A DNA stretch of 64,000 nt from Chloroflexi bacterium HGW-Chloroflexi-4. GTDB taxonomy: Bacteria; Chloroflexota; Anaerolineae; Anaerolineales; Anaerolineaceae. The position numbers were made by a program, and so were the translations under genes. Location: the NCBI GenBank assembly GCA_002840715.1, contig PHBW01000015.1, positions 1 to 64,000 of the forward strand, written 5' to 3'. Positions 1 through 8,508 of this stretch are shown here, piece by piece; positions within the stretch are counted from its first letter, which is position 1, and each line of letters opens with the position of its first letter. The notes beneath the pieces are model-generated. The model searched no databases and was not told the DNA's origin. It saw only the letters and a program-made list of their open reading frames with translations.

Positions 1-1053
1 TGTCTCCTCTGTCTCCCGGTGGTCATCTCGATCCGCAGGATAGGAATCGCGTCCGGCTTTTATGATTTCCCTGTTGTTGGGTGCCAATTTGTCCATGGGT
101 CGATCTTCAAATCCTGTGGCTATGACGGTTATGACGATCTCGTCCTGAAGGTCTTCTCTGACCGATGCTCCGAAGATGACGATCGCATCCTTGTCTGCCG
201 CCTTTTCGATCTGATCCGCCGCTTCGTTCACTTCCAGCATGCCAAGGTCGTAACCACCCATGATGTTGAGTAAAATCGCTTTAGCGCCGTTGATGCTCGT
301 CTCAAGAAGCGGGCTTTCGATGGCATCTTTGACTGCCTGTTGTACCCGGGTCTCTCCCTTGCCGCGGCCAACTCCCATGTGGGCGATCCCGCGGTCGTTC
401 ATGACGGTTTTGACGTCTGCAAAGTCCAGATTGATCAATCCCGCTTCTGCGATCAAATCGGATATGCCCTGTACTCCTTGCTTCAAAACCTCGTCAGCCA
501 TATTGAAGGCCTCAAGCATCGTCGTATTCTTCTCGGCGATCTGCAGGAGCTTATCGTTGGGGACCACGACGAGGGAATCCACATATTTTTTCAGAAACTT
601 GATGCCAAGATCTGCATGTTCTCTTCTTTTTTTCCCTTCAAAAGTAAAGGGTCTGGTGACGACACCGACGGTCAGGATGCCCGCATCTCTGGCTGCTTTG
701 GCAATGACGGGAGCCGCACCGGTTCCTGTGCCTCCACCCATGCCGGCAGTGATGAACACCATATCCGCGCCGGCAATGAATTTTGCGAGATCATCAATGT
801 TCTCTTCCGCTGCCTTTTGGCCGATTTCCGGATTTGCGCCTGCTCCAAGTCCCTTGGTAAGTTTTTCGCCGATCTGGATTTTCGTGTCGGCTTTTGAGCA
901 TGACAATGCCTGTTTATCTGTATTTATAGCAATAAAAGAAATGCCCCGCATCCCGGCGTCGATCATACGGTTGACTGCGTTGCTTCCGCCGCCGCCGATA
1001 CCGATCACCTTGATCTGTGCACTCCGTTCTTCATTCACTTCGAATTGGAGCAT
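1..1053 (-). CDS. ftsZ: Cell division protein FtsZ (3' end outside window)
   Basis: Tubulin-like GTPase that polymerises into the cytokinetic Z-ring at midcell. From an ATG at 1053 the frame is open for 351 codons and leaves the window at base 1 without a stop, so the C-terminal peptide that binds FtsA is not seen. The N-terminus has the nucleotide-binding [12 protein letters not shown] stretch near residues 15-27. The tubulin signature GGGTGTG lies at about residues 106-112, and the catalytic T7-loop region ([11 protein letters not shown]) near residue 207. The last visible residues are charged ([10 protein letters not shown]) and look like the start of the disordered linker. A strong GGGAGG Shine-Dalgarno precedes the ATG. 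The gene follows the small basic protein gene by 61 bp, and an extended -10 promoter sits in that gap, so it can be transcribed apart from the nuo genes upstream. Confidence 0.97.
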   Translation of the reverse strand, partial: MLQFEVNEERSAQIKVIGIGGGGSNAVNRMIDAGMRGISFIAINTDKQALSCSKADTKIQIGEKLTKGLGAGANPEIGQKAAEENIDDLAKFIAGADMVFITAGMGGGTGTGAAPVIAKAARDAGILTVGVVTRPFTFEGKKRREHADLGIKFLKKYVDSLVVVPNDKLLQIAEKNTTMLEAFNMADEVLKQGVQGISDLIAEAGLINLDFADVKTVMNDRGIAHMGVGRGKGETRVQQAVKDAIESPLLETSINGAKAILLNIMGGYDLGMLEVNEAADQIEKAADKDAIVIFGASVREDLQDEIVITVIATGFEDRPMDKLAPNNREIIKAGRDSYPADRDDHRETEET

Positions 1054-1085
1054 GTTGAAACCCTCCCTTTAAAATCATAATACAA

Positions 1086-1094
1086 ATTATAGCA
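1086..1094 (-). promoter_or_regulatory. Extended -10 promoter upstream of ftsZ
   Basis: On the minus strand the gap between the DUF1290 stop and the ftsZ ATG contains TGC-TATAAT, a perfect -10 hexamer with the TGn extension. No good -35 is seen at 17 bp. A TTGACA lies only 12 bp upstream, too close to pair with it. The predicted start is near 1079, giving a leader of about 26 nt. Confidence 0.5.
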
Positions 1095-1114
1095 TATTTC
1101 TACTGTCAATGCAC

Positions 1115-1483
1115 CTATTTGTTGTGTATTCGCTCTTGCTTTTTCGATACATACTTGTCGATGATGATCCTTCGGATCACTGCTAAATTCTGGAATAAAC
1201 GACCGCCAAACACAAAAATGACGGCGTAATAGAGGGGAACTCCAAGACGATCTCCAAGATATACCAGCAGCGCTGCCATGACGGCATTTGTCAGGAATCC
1301 GCTGATCAAAATGAGGTTATTGTAGCGATTTTCCATATAGGAGCGGACTGCGCCTAACAGGGAATCCATCGCCGCAAGCAAGCCCATGGTGATGTAAAAG
1401 GAAAATTCCGTCGGATAGGTAATGTTCAGAAGGAATCCAAGTGCAAGGCCGGCTAAGAGGCCGACTGCGGAAGCGATGATCAA
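1115..1483 (-). CDS. sbp: Small basic membrane protein, DUF1290/Sbp family
   Basis: A 122-residue protein with about three hydrophobic helices (residues 3-20, 25-42 and 55-80), another hydrophobic stretch near 84-95, and a basic tail (RRIIIDKYVSKKQER). Size and sequence match the small basic protein family encoded beside ftsA/ftsZ in Firmicutes and other Gram-positive-type lineages; its biochemical role is unknown. Here it lies immediately upstream of ftsZ, which supports the family call. The start is a TTG that overlaps the nuoE stop (TTGA), with AAGGTG upstream, so translation is probably coupled to nuoE. An internal start further in would lose the first membrane segment. Confidence 0.8.
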   Translation of the reverse strand: MIIASAVGLLAGLALGFLLNITYPTEFSFYITMGLLAAMDSLLGAVRSYMENRYNNLILISGFLTNAVMAALLVYLGDRLGVPLYYAVIFVFGGRLFQNLAVIRRIIIDKYVSKKQERIHNK

Positions 1484-2136
1484 TTGTTTTCACCTTCCCT
1501 TTTGTCTGTTGCCGTAGCAACTGTCATATAACGATAGTTTCGGGGCTCCTCATAGCGAGGGATCCTGATGTCATCTTTCAAAGTAACGCGGAACACGAGA
1601 CCCCAGTCTTTTAACAATGTACCATATCCTCCCGGTCCAATCAATGCCGCCGACATGGAGCGCAGCCAGTCAATGGTGCGGGCAGAGGTCTGATTTTCGT
1701 GATACTCCACTTCGTCGCCGATCTGGGCTTGAAAGAGCGGTGCTTTGTCACAGGCGGCCAGGCATTTGACTTCTTCAATGGTAATCAAGCCGTCTTCTGA
1801 GGTCTCGCCGGGATTGACGCCTAATTGTGCGCATAACTCGGTTAAATATTCAGTTGCACCGCGCAGGTCGCAGGCTACATCTGTGCAGACTTGCAATCTG
1901 ATCTTGCCTTCTGGCGCGTCGTGAAAGAGGGTGTAAAACCCGACCACGGATGCCACTTCAGTGGAGCTTGTGCCGGTAATCTCGGCGATCTCCTGCAGGG
2001 CGGTGCGCGAGACAAAACCGGCTTCGCCCTGTGCCAGATGCAGCAGCGGCATCACAGCAGCCTGCTTGCGGTCAACGGGATACCTGGACAGGATCCGATT
2101 AATTTCTTCTGGATATTTTTTAAGCAGTTGGTTCAT
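1480..2136 (-). CDS. nuoE: NADH-quinone oxidoreductase subunit E (24 kDa, 2Fe-2S)
   Basis: Peripheral-arm subunit of complex I carrying the N1a-type [2Fe-2S] cluster next to the NADH/FMN subunit NuoF. The thioredoxin-like domain occupies roughly residues 1-150. The four cluster cysteines are C84, C89 (CTDVAC), C125 and C129 (CLAAC). At 218 residues it is about 50-70 residues longer than typical NuoE; the extra tail (about 155-218) ends in a charged segment with no recognisable motif. The ATG overlaps the nuoD stop by 4 bp. The usual next gene, nuoF, is absent; the small basic protein gene follows instead with overlapping stop and start. Confidence 0.93.
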   Translation of the reverse strand: MNQLLKKYPEEINRILSRYPVDRKQAAVMPLLHLAQGEAGFVSRTALQEIAEITGTSSTEVASVVGFYTLFHDAPEGKIRLQVCTDVACDLRGATEYLTELCAQLGVNPGETSEDGLITIEEVKCLAACDKAPLFQAQIGDEVEYHENQTSARTIDWLRSMSAALIGPGGYGTLLKDWGLVFRVTLKDDIRIPRYEEPRNYRYMTVATATDKREGENN

Positions 2137-3362
2137 CGGTCTGTATCTCCCAGGACGATATCTATACTGCCAATGATGCCGATCAAATCAGCTACAAAGC
2201 AGCCCTTTGAAAGGATGGGCATGATCTGGAGCAGTGGTACGGATGGGGTTCGGTAATGCACCCGGTAAGGTTTGGGGCTGCCGTCCGATTCAAGGAAGAG
2301 ACCCATCTCGCCGCGTGGAGATTCAATGGTGGAGTATACGGAACCCACCGGCGGAGTGAAACCTTCCGTCCAAAGTTTGAAGTGGTGAATCAAGGCTTCC
2401 ATGCTCACGCCAATCTCTGAGCGCGGGGGTGGAACAAATTTGGGGTTGTTATCGCGGACAGGGCCGAAGGGCAGTTTGTTGAGCGCTTGCTCCACAATGC
2501 GCACGGATTGCCGCATCTCTTCAACTCTTACCTTATAGCGTCCGTAAATGTCGCCGGTGGTCTGGGTGGGAATCTCAAAATCGTATTGCTCGTAACCGCA
2601 ATAGGGATTGGCTTTGCGAATATCATGCGCCATGCCGGTGGCTCTCAAAGTGGGGCCGGTCACATCCCAGGCCAGGGCGGTTTTGGTGTCAATCTTGCCA
2701 ATTCCCTTGGTGCGGTCCATGAAGAGCGGATTCTTGGTGAGCAGGGCTTCATAAGTATCAATGCGTTTTGGGAAGATATCCACGATCTGTTTGACCGCAT
2801 CGTTAAATTCGGCGGGCACATCCCGCCACAAACCGCCGGGGCGGATATAGGTGGTCATCATGCGCTGGCCAGAGACCAGTTCAAAGATATCAAGAATCAT
2901 TTCACGTTCGCGCATGGCATACAGGAAAACGCTCATGGCGCCCAAGTCCAGCGCGGAGGTTCCAATCCACAGCAAGTGAGATTGCAACCGCGAAAGTTCC
3001 AGCAAAATGACGCGGATGGCATCGGCACGCGCCGGTGATTTGAGTTCAGTCAATTTTTCAACTGCCAGACAGTAAACCAGATTGTTGCCCATGGTGTACA
3101 TATAGTCCATGCGGTCGGTCAGAACTTCAGCCTTTTGGTAGGTCTTGGCTTCCATGTTCTTTTCAATGCCGGTGTGCAGATAACCGATATCGGGCACGCA
3201 GTTGAGCACGATCTCGCCATCCAACTCGAGGATCAGACGAAGCACGCCATGGGTGCTGGGGTGTTGCGGACCCATGTTGAGCACCATGGTTTCGCCGGTG
3301 ATTGCCTGCGGAGTGAACAGGTGTTTGAGTTCATCCAGGGTGAATTCTTGAATTTCTCTCAT
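2133..3362 (-). CDS. nuoD: NADH-quinone oxidoreductase subunit D (49 kDa)
   Basis: Complex I subunit forming, with NuoB, the quinone-binding cavity at the top of the peripheral arm. The 409-residue length is typical of a separate (unfused) NuoD. Family hallmarks include MGPQHPSTHGV near residue 31, the RMDYM segment and RSEIG..EALIHHFK near residue 335, and the closing DIVLGDTDR. It begins directly after the nuoC stop (TAA then ATG) and its stop overlaps nuoE by 4 bp, so translation is probably coupled throughout. Confidence 0.97.
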   Translation of the reverse strand: MREIQEFTLDELKHLFTPQAITGETMVLNMGPQHPSTHGVLRLILELDGEIVLNCVPDIGYLHTGIEKNMEAKTYQKAEVLTDRMDYMYTMGNNLVYCLAVEKLTELKSPARADAIRVILLELSRLQSHLLWIGTSALDLGAMSVFLYAMREREMILDIFELVSGQRMMTTYIRPGGLWRDVPAEFNDAVKQIVDIFPKRIDTYEALLTKNPLFMDRTKGIGKIDTKTALAWDVTGPTLRATGMAHDIRKANPYCGYEQYDFEIPTQTTGDIYGRYKVRVEEMRQSVRIVEQALNKLPFGPVRDNNPKFVPPPRSEIGVSMEALIHHFKLWTEGFTPPVGSVYSTIESPRGEMGLFLESDGSPKPYRVHYRTPSVPLLQIMPILSKGCFVADLIGIIGSIDIVLGDTDR

Positions 3363-3878
3363 TTATCTCACCCCTTTCGGCTTGCGCAGGTCAATGTCAT
3401 CAAAATTAAAGGTGTACTGCACTTCTTCATAACCAAGTGGATAATCCTTGCGCAAGGGATGTCCCTCCCAGTTGGGGGGCAGTAAAAGGCGGCGCAGATC
3501 TGAATGGCCTTCAAAGCGGATGCCCATTAAGTCCCAGATTTCACGTTCGCGCCAGTTGGCGTTGGGGTAGACAGTTTCCATGGTGGCAATGCTGGGATTA
3601 TCGCCGTTGAGCGGTGCCCTGAAGGTGATATATTGATGTGTTTTCGTTGAATAGAAAATATACACCATGTGAAAGCGTGGAGTGGTCTGAGGGCAGTAAT
3701 CCACTGCAGTTTCGGCAGAAAGCATATCAAAATCGAATTCGTCGCGCAAAGTGGTGGTGGCGGCGATGATTTTTTCAGCCGGCACGAGCAGGGTGACCTC
3801 ATCGCGGAATTCTGAAACCTGACCGTTGTAACGTGATTGAATGGCAAAAACAGCGGGAGTAAGAAGTTCGTTCATCAT
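3363..3878 (-). CDS. nuoC: NADH-quinone oxidoreductase subunit C (30 kDa)
   Basis: Peripheral-arm scaffold subunit of complex I, here unfused to NuoD. The C-terminal signature of the 30-kDa family is clear: WREREIWDLMGIRFEGH, then LRRLLLPPNWEGHPLRKDYP at about residues 115-150. Two adjacent ATGs (3878 and 3875) follow an AAGGAG Shine-Dalgarno; the second has the better spacing of 6 nt. A longer frame from 3902 would overlap nuoB by 17 bp and lacks its own ribosome site, so it was not chosen. Confidence 0.95.
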   Translation of the reverse strand: MMNELLTPAVFAIQSRYNGQVSEFRDEVTLLVPAEKIIAATTTLRDEFDFDMLSAETAVDYCPQTTPRFHMVYIFYSTKTHQYITFRAPLNGDNPSIATMETVYPNANWREREIWDLMGIRFEGHSDLRRLLLPPNWEGHPLRKDYPLGYEEVQYTFNFDDIDLRKPKGVR

Positions 3879-3885
3879 AGGCTCC

Positions 3886-4368
3886 TTATTTCCACTTGGC
3901 AAAGCGTTCGCTTTTAATTTTGTTGTGCAAGGCGACTACGCCGTTGATCAAGCCTTCGGGCCGCGGCGGACAGCCCGCCACATAAATATCCACCGGCACG
4001 ATCTCATCCACGCCCTGCAAGACGGCATAGTTATTGTAGACGCCGCCGCAGGCTGCGCAATCGCCCATGGCAATCACCCATTTGGGATCAGGCATTTGAT
4101 CGTAAAGGTTGCGCAAAACTGGGGCCATTTTTTGAGAAACGCGGCCAGCTACGATCATCAGATCAGATTGACGCGGGCTGGCGCGCATTAATTCCATGCC
4201 GAAGCGGCTCATATCATAATTCGCAGCCTGGGCAGCCATCATTTCAATGGCGCAGCAAGCCAGACCAAAGAGCATCGGCCACATTGAATTTGTGCGGGAC
4301 CAATTGACTGCGTTTTCAAGCGTGGTGGTGACCACACCGGTATTTCCTAATTTTTGTTCTAATCCCAT
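3886..4368 (-). CDS. nuoB: NADH-quinone oxidoreductase subunit B (N2 cluster)
   Basis: Subunit that carries the terminal [4Fe-4S] cluster N2, which passes electrons to quinone. The four ligand cysteines are C38-C39 (tandem CC), C104 and C133 (GCPPRPE), with the same spacing (65 and 29 residues) as E. coli NuoB. The ATG at 4368 is preceded by GGGAG and overlaps the nuoA stop by 10 bp. An upstream in-frame ATG at 4389 lies before that Shine-Dalgarno and is less likely. Confidence 0.96.
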   Translation of the reverse strand: MGLEQKLGNTGVVTTTLENAVNWSRTNSMWPMLFGLACCAIEMMAAQAANYDMSRFGMELMRASPRQSDLMIVAGRVSQKMAPVLRNLYDQMPDPKWVIAMGDCAACGGVYNNYAVLQGVDEIVPVDIYVAGCPPRPEGLINGVVALHNKIKSERFAKWK

Positions 4369-4715
4369 TCCAAGGCTCCCTTTTTCCATATATAGATGAA
4401 ACCAACCAACAAGATGGCCACAAAGACAAACATTTCGATCAAGCCAAAGAGGCCGAGTTTTTTAAAGGCAACCGCCCACGGCAGGAAGAAAATAACCTCA
4501 ACATCAAACAAAATGAAAAGTACTGCCACAAGATAGTAGCGCACTGACATTTGCCGAGTACCGGGGCCATAGGGGATCATACCTGATTCGTAAGGTTGTC
4601 CTTTTTTTGAGGTCGGACGGTGGGGTCCGAAAAAACGACCTAAAAAGAGGACAAGAAAACCAACAAAGGTTGAAAGGGCGATCAAAATGATCAGGGGAAG
4701 GTAGTCTATCAGCAT
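4359..4715 (-). CDS. nuoA: NADH-quinone oxidoreductase subunit A
   Basis: Small membrane subunit of complex I (118 residues, normal length) with three transmembrane helices. The family loop ([20 protein letters not shown]) follows helix 1, and [12 protein letters not shown] lies in helix 2; the Asp/Glu pair there is conserved. The ATG at 4715 follows an ACGGAG ribosome site. The frame stays open upstream to 4841, but that extension has no ribosome site and would add a polar stretch foreign to the family. It is the first gene of the nuoABCDE block; nuoF-N are not in this window. Confidence 0.94.
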   Translation of the reverse strand: MLIDYLPLIILIALSTFVGFLVLFLGRFFGPHRPTSKKGQPYESGMIPYGPGTRQMSVRYYLVAVLFILFDVEVIFFLPWAVAFKKLGLFGLIEMFVFVAILLVGFIYIWKKGALEWD

Positions 4716-4783
4716 TGAGACATTCTCCGTTTTGCAGACAAGAAATCGAATAAGACAAAATTTGTCATTATATCTCTGTATAG

Positions 4784-4812
4784 ATTTTACCTTATAAAAA
4801 AGCGAAACCCAA
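4784..4812 (-). promoter_or_regulatory. Candidate sigma70 promoter of the nuoA operon
   Basis: Reading the minus strand, TTGGGT (4812-4807) and TAAAAT (4789-4784) are separated by 17 bp, about 70 bp before the nuoA ATG. The surrounding 4716-4994 gap is AT-rich. Other -10-like stretches (TATAAG, TATAAT) also occur, so the exact start site is uncertain. Confidence 0.35.
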
Positions 4813-4994
4813 TTAACTTTAATCCTCAATATTTGCAACAAAATAATAATTTTTTAACACAAAGTCACATTTTCTTGAGGGTAACGAGAATCAAGTTTAT
4901 TTGAAATATTAATACAATTATTATAAAATTAGTCATAATTATAAATATGGACGTCTAGTTTGCGGATGTTGAAAATGGAATATAAGGAGAAAAG

Positions 4995-5462
4995 ATGAAA
5001 CGATCAATGATTTTAATGACAAAATTACTATTGGTATCAATTTTGCTGACTTCATGTGCCGCTCCAATTGCAAACACCCCGACACCTGAGATGGAGATTT
5101 CAGCTCCAACAGAAATTGTTGCCACTGAGACGACGGTATCGACAGTAACCCAAGATGCTCCTGCGGCTGCAATGCAAACACAATCAACCACTGATGATTC
5201 TTCAAATTTGCCCGATGGGTTTGAAGTGGAGATTGAAGATTTTGCCTATGTCTCTGCTGTCATTACCGTGAAGGTTGGCACAACAGTCACCTGGGAAAAT
5301 AAGGATCAAGTGCAACATACTGTCACCAGTGATAGCGGTTTATTTGATTCCGGTTTATTGGCAAAAGGAGTTCCCTTCAGCTTCACATTTACTGAAGCAG
5401 GTACATATACCTATCATTGCACACCTCATCCACTTATGAAAGGCACTGTTATTGTTGAATAA
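4995..5462 (+). CDS. Cupredoxin-domain (plastocyanin-like) lipoprotein
   Basis: Predicted surface-anchored blue copper protein of 155 residues. Residues 1-20 form a lipoprotein signal ending in LLTS with the lipid-anchored Cys21. Residues 22-75 are a Thr/Pro/Ala-rich linker, and 76-155 a cupredoxin barrel. The type-1 copper ligands are visible as H108 (QHTV), C142 (YHC), H145 (TPHP) and M148. Such proteins carry electrons outside the membrane; the partner is unknown. An AAGGAG site lies 6 nt before the ATG. It is transcribed divergently from nuoA, which is compatible with a role in respiration, but the sequence does not prove the link. Confidence 0.88.
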   Translation: MKRSMILMTKLLLVSILLTSCAAPIANTPTPEMEISAPTEIVATETTVSTVTQDAPAAAMQTQSTTDDSSNLPDGFEVEIEDFAYVSAVITVKVGTTVTWENKDQVQHTVTSDSGLFDSGLLAKGVPFSFTFTEAGTYTYHCTPHPLMKGTVIVE

Positions 5463-5484
5463 TAAATGGTGACAGACGTATTTG

Positions 5485-5520
5485 ACAGAGCCGGTACTAA
5501 TTAACCGGCTCTGTGTTTTT
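5485..5520 (+). terminator. Rho-independent terminator after the cupredoxin gene
   Basis: A perfect 11-bp stem (ACAGAGCCGGT with its complement), an 8-nt loop and then GTTTTT, 22 bp after the stop codon. Confidence 0.92.
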
Positions 5521-5530
5521 AACAAGATAA

Positions 5531-5558
5531 TCCCCCATCGTTTGCGGCGGATGGGGGA
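5531..5558. other. GC-rich hairpin between convergent genes
   Basis: TCCCCCATC and GATGGGGGA form a perfect 9-bp stem around a 10-nt GC-rich loop. There is no T-run on either side. It may block read-through toward the dismutase gene, or be a repeat remnant. The rest of 5463-5701 shows no gene. Confidence 0.35.
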
Positions 5559-5701
5559 GTAAAAATTGAGTGTGCCTTGCTTGTGGTTGTTCGAGTTTCC
5601 CTGTTTTTATTTATTTGGTTTGCCCTATTCCCTCTCGTTGGGCATAAACCGGGATCTCAGGGGGAGGCTGCCCCAACTCACTTGCAAGGAGTCTCAACGA
5701 C

Positions 5702-6319
5702 TTACCTTGATTTTTCGTATTCCTGTTCTACAGTACTCCAGTTTACAATTGACCAGAAAGCTTTGATGTAATCCGGGCGGCGATTCTGATAATTAAGATA
5801 ATAGGCGTGTTCCCAAACATCCAGAGCGAGCAGAGGTTTGTGGTTATCCATCAGCGGGCTGTCTTGATTGGCGGTGGAGTAAACCTGAAGCTTCTTTTCA
5901 TTATCTAGCACCAACCAGGCCCAACCGGAACCAAAACGGGTGGTGGCGGCAGAAGCGAACTTCTCCATGAAACCATCCAGTGAAACAAATGCTTTTTCCA
6001 ACTCAGCCAACAATGGGCCTGATGGCGCTTTCTTGCCGCCTGGGGTTAACAACTCCCAAAACAGGGTATGGTTGGCATGCCCGCCGCCATTGTTGCGAAC
6101 TGCAGTGCGAATGGCTTCAGGCACTTTGTTGATCTCTCTTAGGATTTTTTCAAGCGGTTGATCGTAATATTCAGCGGCAGATTCAAAGGCTTTGTTGAGG
6201 TTGTTGACATATGTGGCATGGTGCTTGTCGTGATGGATCTCCATCGTTTTTGCATCAATCGCGGGTTCAAGTGCGTTGAACTCGAATTTTAATGAAGGAA
6301 GTTCAAATAATGTACTCAT
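5702..6319 (-). CDS. sodA: Superoxide dismutase, Fe/Mn type
   Basis: Converts superoxide to hydrogen peroxide and oxygen in the cytoplasm. The 205-residue protein has the N-terminal helical hairpin and C-terminal alpha/beta domain of the family. Metal ligands are H29 (EIHHDKHH), H85 (NHTLFW), D168 and H172 (DVWEHAYY). GGGHANH resembles the Mn-preferring group, but metal choice cannot be settled from sequence. The start MSTLFELP at 6319 fits the family; the open frame reaches 6373 but only adds an unrelated Tyr-rich stretch. Single gene with its own upstream region; convergent with the cupredoxin gene. Confidence 0.95.
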   Translation of the reverse strand: MSTLFELPSLKFEFNALEPAIDAKTMEIHHDKHHATYVNNLNKAFESAAEYYDQPLEKILREINKVPEAIRTAVRNNGGGHANHTLFWELLTPGGKKAPSGPLLAELEKAFVSLDGFMEKFASAATTRFGSGWAWLVLDNEKKLQVYSTANQDSPLMDNHKPLLALDVWEHAYYLNYQNRRPDYIKAFWSIVNWSTVEQEYEKSR

Positions 6320-6450
6320 GATGTTTGCTCTCTCTTTGTAATAAATATCATATTTAAGATAATAATACTCCAATTAAAAAGAGATTACAAGGGGTTTTTA
6401 TTAAAAATATATATAAATTCTCTTCTTTCGGACTAACGCTGTACAGTAGA

Positions 6451-6478
6451 TTGAATCTGGTTCGAAATAATCTATAAT
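6451..6478 (+). promoter_or_regulatory. Sigma70-type promoter for the DUF4345-like gene
   Basis: TTGAAT (6451-6456) and a perfect TATAAT (6473-6478) with a 16-bp spacer, 30 bp before the ATG at 6509. Confidence 0.7.
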
Positions 6479-6508
6479 GAAATCAACCTGTAGATTGAAA
6501 GGTATAAA

Positions 6509-6853
6509 ATGAACTTTATTCAAATATTACAAATAATTGCTGTCGTGGTCACATTGTTGACCGGTTTATATTCTTTAATTCAGCCCAAAAAGATCAAGGG
6601 TTTTACCGGGCTTGAAGCCTCCAGCCCGCGTGCAACCACTGAAATTCGGGCTGTCATGGGCGGCACATTTGTCGGTCTGGGCATTGCCGCGTTGGTTTTC
6701 CCGGTCCGCGAGGTATATTTGATGCTTGGAATCACCTATGCTGCCATAGGCGCCATCCGTGCGGTGTCGATGGTCCTGGATAAGTCTATGGAAAGATCCA
6801 ATGTGATCAGTTTGATTACCGAAGTGATCCTGGTGGTGATTCTGGTCTTGTAA
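6509..6853 (+). CDS. Small membrane protein, DUF4345-like
   Basis: A 114-residue protein with four hydrophobic helices (about residues 5-23, 48-65, 68-86 and 97-114). A conserved-looking segment, TGLEASSPRATTEIRAVMGG, lies between the first two helices, as in the DUF4345 family of four-helix membrane proteins. No catalytic residues are evident and the role is unknown. It is monocistronic, with a promoter 30 bp upstream and a terminator 29 bp downstream. Confidence 0.7.
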   Translation: MNFIQILQIIAVVVTLLTGLYSLIQPKKIKGFTGLEASSPRATTEIRAVMGGTFVGLGIAALVFPVREVYLMLGITYAAIGAIRAVSMVLDKSMERSNVISLITEVILVVILVL

Positions 6854-6881
6854 TATTTATCTACAAAAAGATTTGCCAAGT

Positions 6882-6920
6882 AGGGACGGCTCAATTTCAG
6901 GTTGGCTTGTCCCTTTTTTT
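6882..6920 (+). terminator. Rho-independent terminator
   Basis: An AGGGAC/GTCCCT-based stem of about 13 bp with one mismatch and some G-U pairs, then a run of seven T. Confidence 0.8.
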
Positions 6921-6932
6921 GTGCATTTCCGC

Positions 6933-6961
6933 TTGACAACTGATTCCCCAATGGCTAAGAT
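6933..6961 (+). promoter_or_regulatory. Strong sigma70 promoter of the MFS/DUF5054 operon
   Basis: A perfect -35 TTGACA (6933-6938), a 17-bp spacer and TAAGAT (6956-6961), 63 bp upstream of the transporter ATG. Confidence 0.8.
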
Positions 6962-7024
6962 AAATTGGCGCAAATATGACTTGAATTAATTATTTCAAGA
7001 AACAATTAATTTGGAGGATGCACG

Positions 7025-8497
7025 ATGAGAACCAATAAACGTTGGTACGAATTATTGAGTTTGAACGGTTATCAATTGGGGTTGAGCATGGCCTCCAACG
7101 TGATCAGTCCATTGCTGCTGCCTGCCCTGGTGCTGTTGTTTATGCCTCCAGAAAAGAAAAACACCTACACGGCTCTGGTTTATGTGGCCGGTTTGGCGGT
7201 CGCCATGTTTATTCAACCTGTCATGGGCATGTGGAGCGACCGTTGCACCTCCAAACTTGGAAGACGCCGCCCGTTCATTATTTGGGGAGCGCTACTTAAC
7301 ATACTCTTTTTACTAATTGTTGGTGCTTCGCTACTCTTTCAACAATCTCCTCTAAATAACTTCTTTCAATCCACCTTTGGGGTGACTGCTTCACTCGCCG
7401 TGCTCTTACTGGGCATCATTTTGCTGCAGGTGTCTTCAAATGTCAGCCAGGCAGGGCAGCAGGGCTTAATCCCGGATGTGGTGCAAGAGTATCAGCGTGG
7501 AAGAGCCTCGGGCATTAAATCAGTGCTCGAAATGATACCGGCTGCCCTGGTGTTGGCGATTTCGCCATTGTTGGATAAAAATCAATTTTGGGTGGTCATC
7601 ATCATCTTGATGGCTTTTTATCTGCTCACCATGCTGTGGACAGTTCTATCCACCAAAGAAATTCCGCTGACTGAAAAGCCACCCCGAATTGAAGGACGCC
7701 CCGTGCTGCGTATGCTGATGTTGACCGTTCTTTTTGTGGGTGTTACGCAGTTGGCTTTATGGATGGTGAAAAGCAGCGCTGCCTGGCTGCCTGAAGACAC
7801 CACAAGCCTGTGGCTGCGAGTGGCGGTGGTAGGGCTTGTCGGTTTACTGGGCATGGCGGGGTCAATCTTCATTGGTGTTTACTTTGGTGCACAGGTTGGC
7901 ATCGGAGCCGAAGCACGCAATCAAAAATCCTTCATTTGGTGGGTGGTTACCCGCTTAATGTTCCTGGCTGCCATTGGATCCACACGCAATTTCACCATGT
8001 TCTTTGTCAAAGACGTGTTGCAGGTTCCCAACCCTGCCACGGTCACCACTTATCTCACGGCAGTGATCTTTGTCTTCCTGTTGATCACATCTCTGCTTGG
8101 TGGTTATCTCTCTGATAAAATGGGCCGCAAAAAATTATTGGCTGCGGCAGGGATTTTGGCTATGATGGGGTCGCTGCTCTTGATCTTCTCGACCACAATT
8201 CCCCTGGTGATGGTGGCAGGGGCATTCCTGGGGCTTGGCACCGGCACCTTTATGTCTGCCAATTGGGCGCTCGGCACAGACCTGGTTCCAGCAAAAGACG
8301 CTGGCCGCTACCTTGGCATTTCAAACCTGGCCGGCGCTGGCGCGGGAATTGTGGGTTCAAGCATCGGCGGTCCGCTGGCGGATTATTTCAATGCCATTCA
8401 GCCGGGGTTGGGCTACCCTGTCATCTTTGCGTTGTATGGCGGTCTTTTCTTGTTGTCAGTGCTGCTGCTGCCAAAAATCATTAAGTCCAAGGAATAA
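7025..8497 (+). CDS. MFS transporter, sugar/glycoside-type
   Basis: A 490-residue polytopic protein with about 12 transmembrane helices. The MFS loop-2/3 motif appears as WSDRCTSKLGRRRPFI near residue 69 and recurs in the second half as GGYLSDKMGRKKLL near 358, confirming the two six-helix halves. The SDR..SKLGRRRP form resembles the glycoside-pentoside-hexuronide and SLC45-like transporters, so a sugar substrate with H+ or Na+ coupling is plausible. GGAGG lies just before the ATG. The DUF5054 hydrolase gene begins 11 bp downstream, suggesting uptake of an oligosaccharide or glycoside that the hydrolase then cuts. Confidence 0.85.
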   Translation: MRTNKRWYELLSLNGYQLGLSMASNVISPLLLPALVLLFMPPEKKNTYTALVYVAGLAVAMFIQPVMGMWSDRCTSKLGRRRPFIIWGALLNILFLLIVGASLLFQQSPLNNFFQSTFGVTASLAVLLLGIILLQVSSNVSQAGQQGLIPDVVQEYQRGRASGIKSVLEMIPAALVLAISPLLDKNQFWVVIIILMAFYLLTMLWTVLSTKEIPLTEKPPRIEGRPVLRMLMLTVLFVGVTQLALWMVKSSAAWLPEDTTSLWLRVAVVGLVGLLGMAGSIFIGVYFGAQVGIGAEARNQKSFIWWVVTRLMFLAAIGSTRNFTMFFVKDVLQVPNPATVTTYLTAVIFVFLLITSLLGGYLSDKMGRKKLLAAAGILAMMGSLLLIFSTTIPLVMVAGAFLGLGTGTFMSANWALGTDLVPAKDAGRYLGISNLAGAGAGIVGSSIGGPLADYFNAIQPGLGYPVIFALYGGLFLLSVLLLPKIIKSKE

Positions 8498-8508
8498 GAA
8501 AAAACTTG

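Noticed and set aside
260..1072. Long plus-strand open frame (about 270 codons) opposite ftsZ
   Set aside because: The minus strand encodes a clear FtsZ with GTPase motifs; the plus frame has no domain and is a codon-bias shadow.
1092..1112. TTGACA paired with TATAAT upstream of ftsZ
   Set aside because: Spacing is only 12 bp, so they cannot form one sigma70 promoter; the extended -10 alone is reported.
2487..3038. Plus-strand open frame opposite nuoD
   Set aside because: No ribosome site or recognisable domain; nuoD is certain on the other strand.
5531..5558. Second terminator after the cupredoxin gene
   Set aside because: It is a good stem but has no T-run on either strand, so it is kept only as a hairpin.
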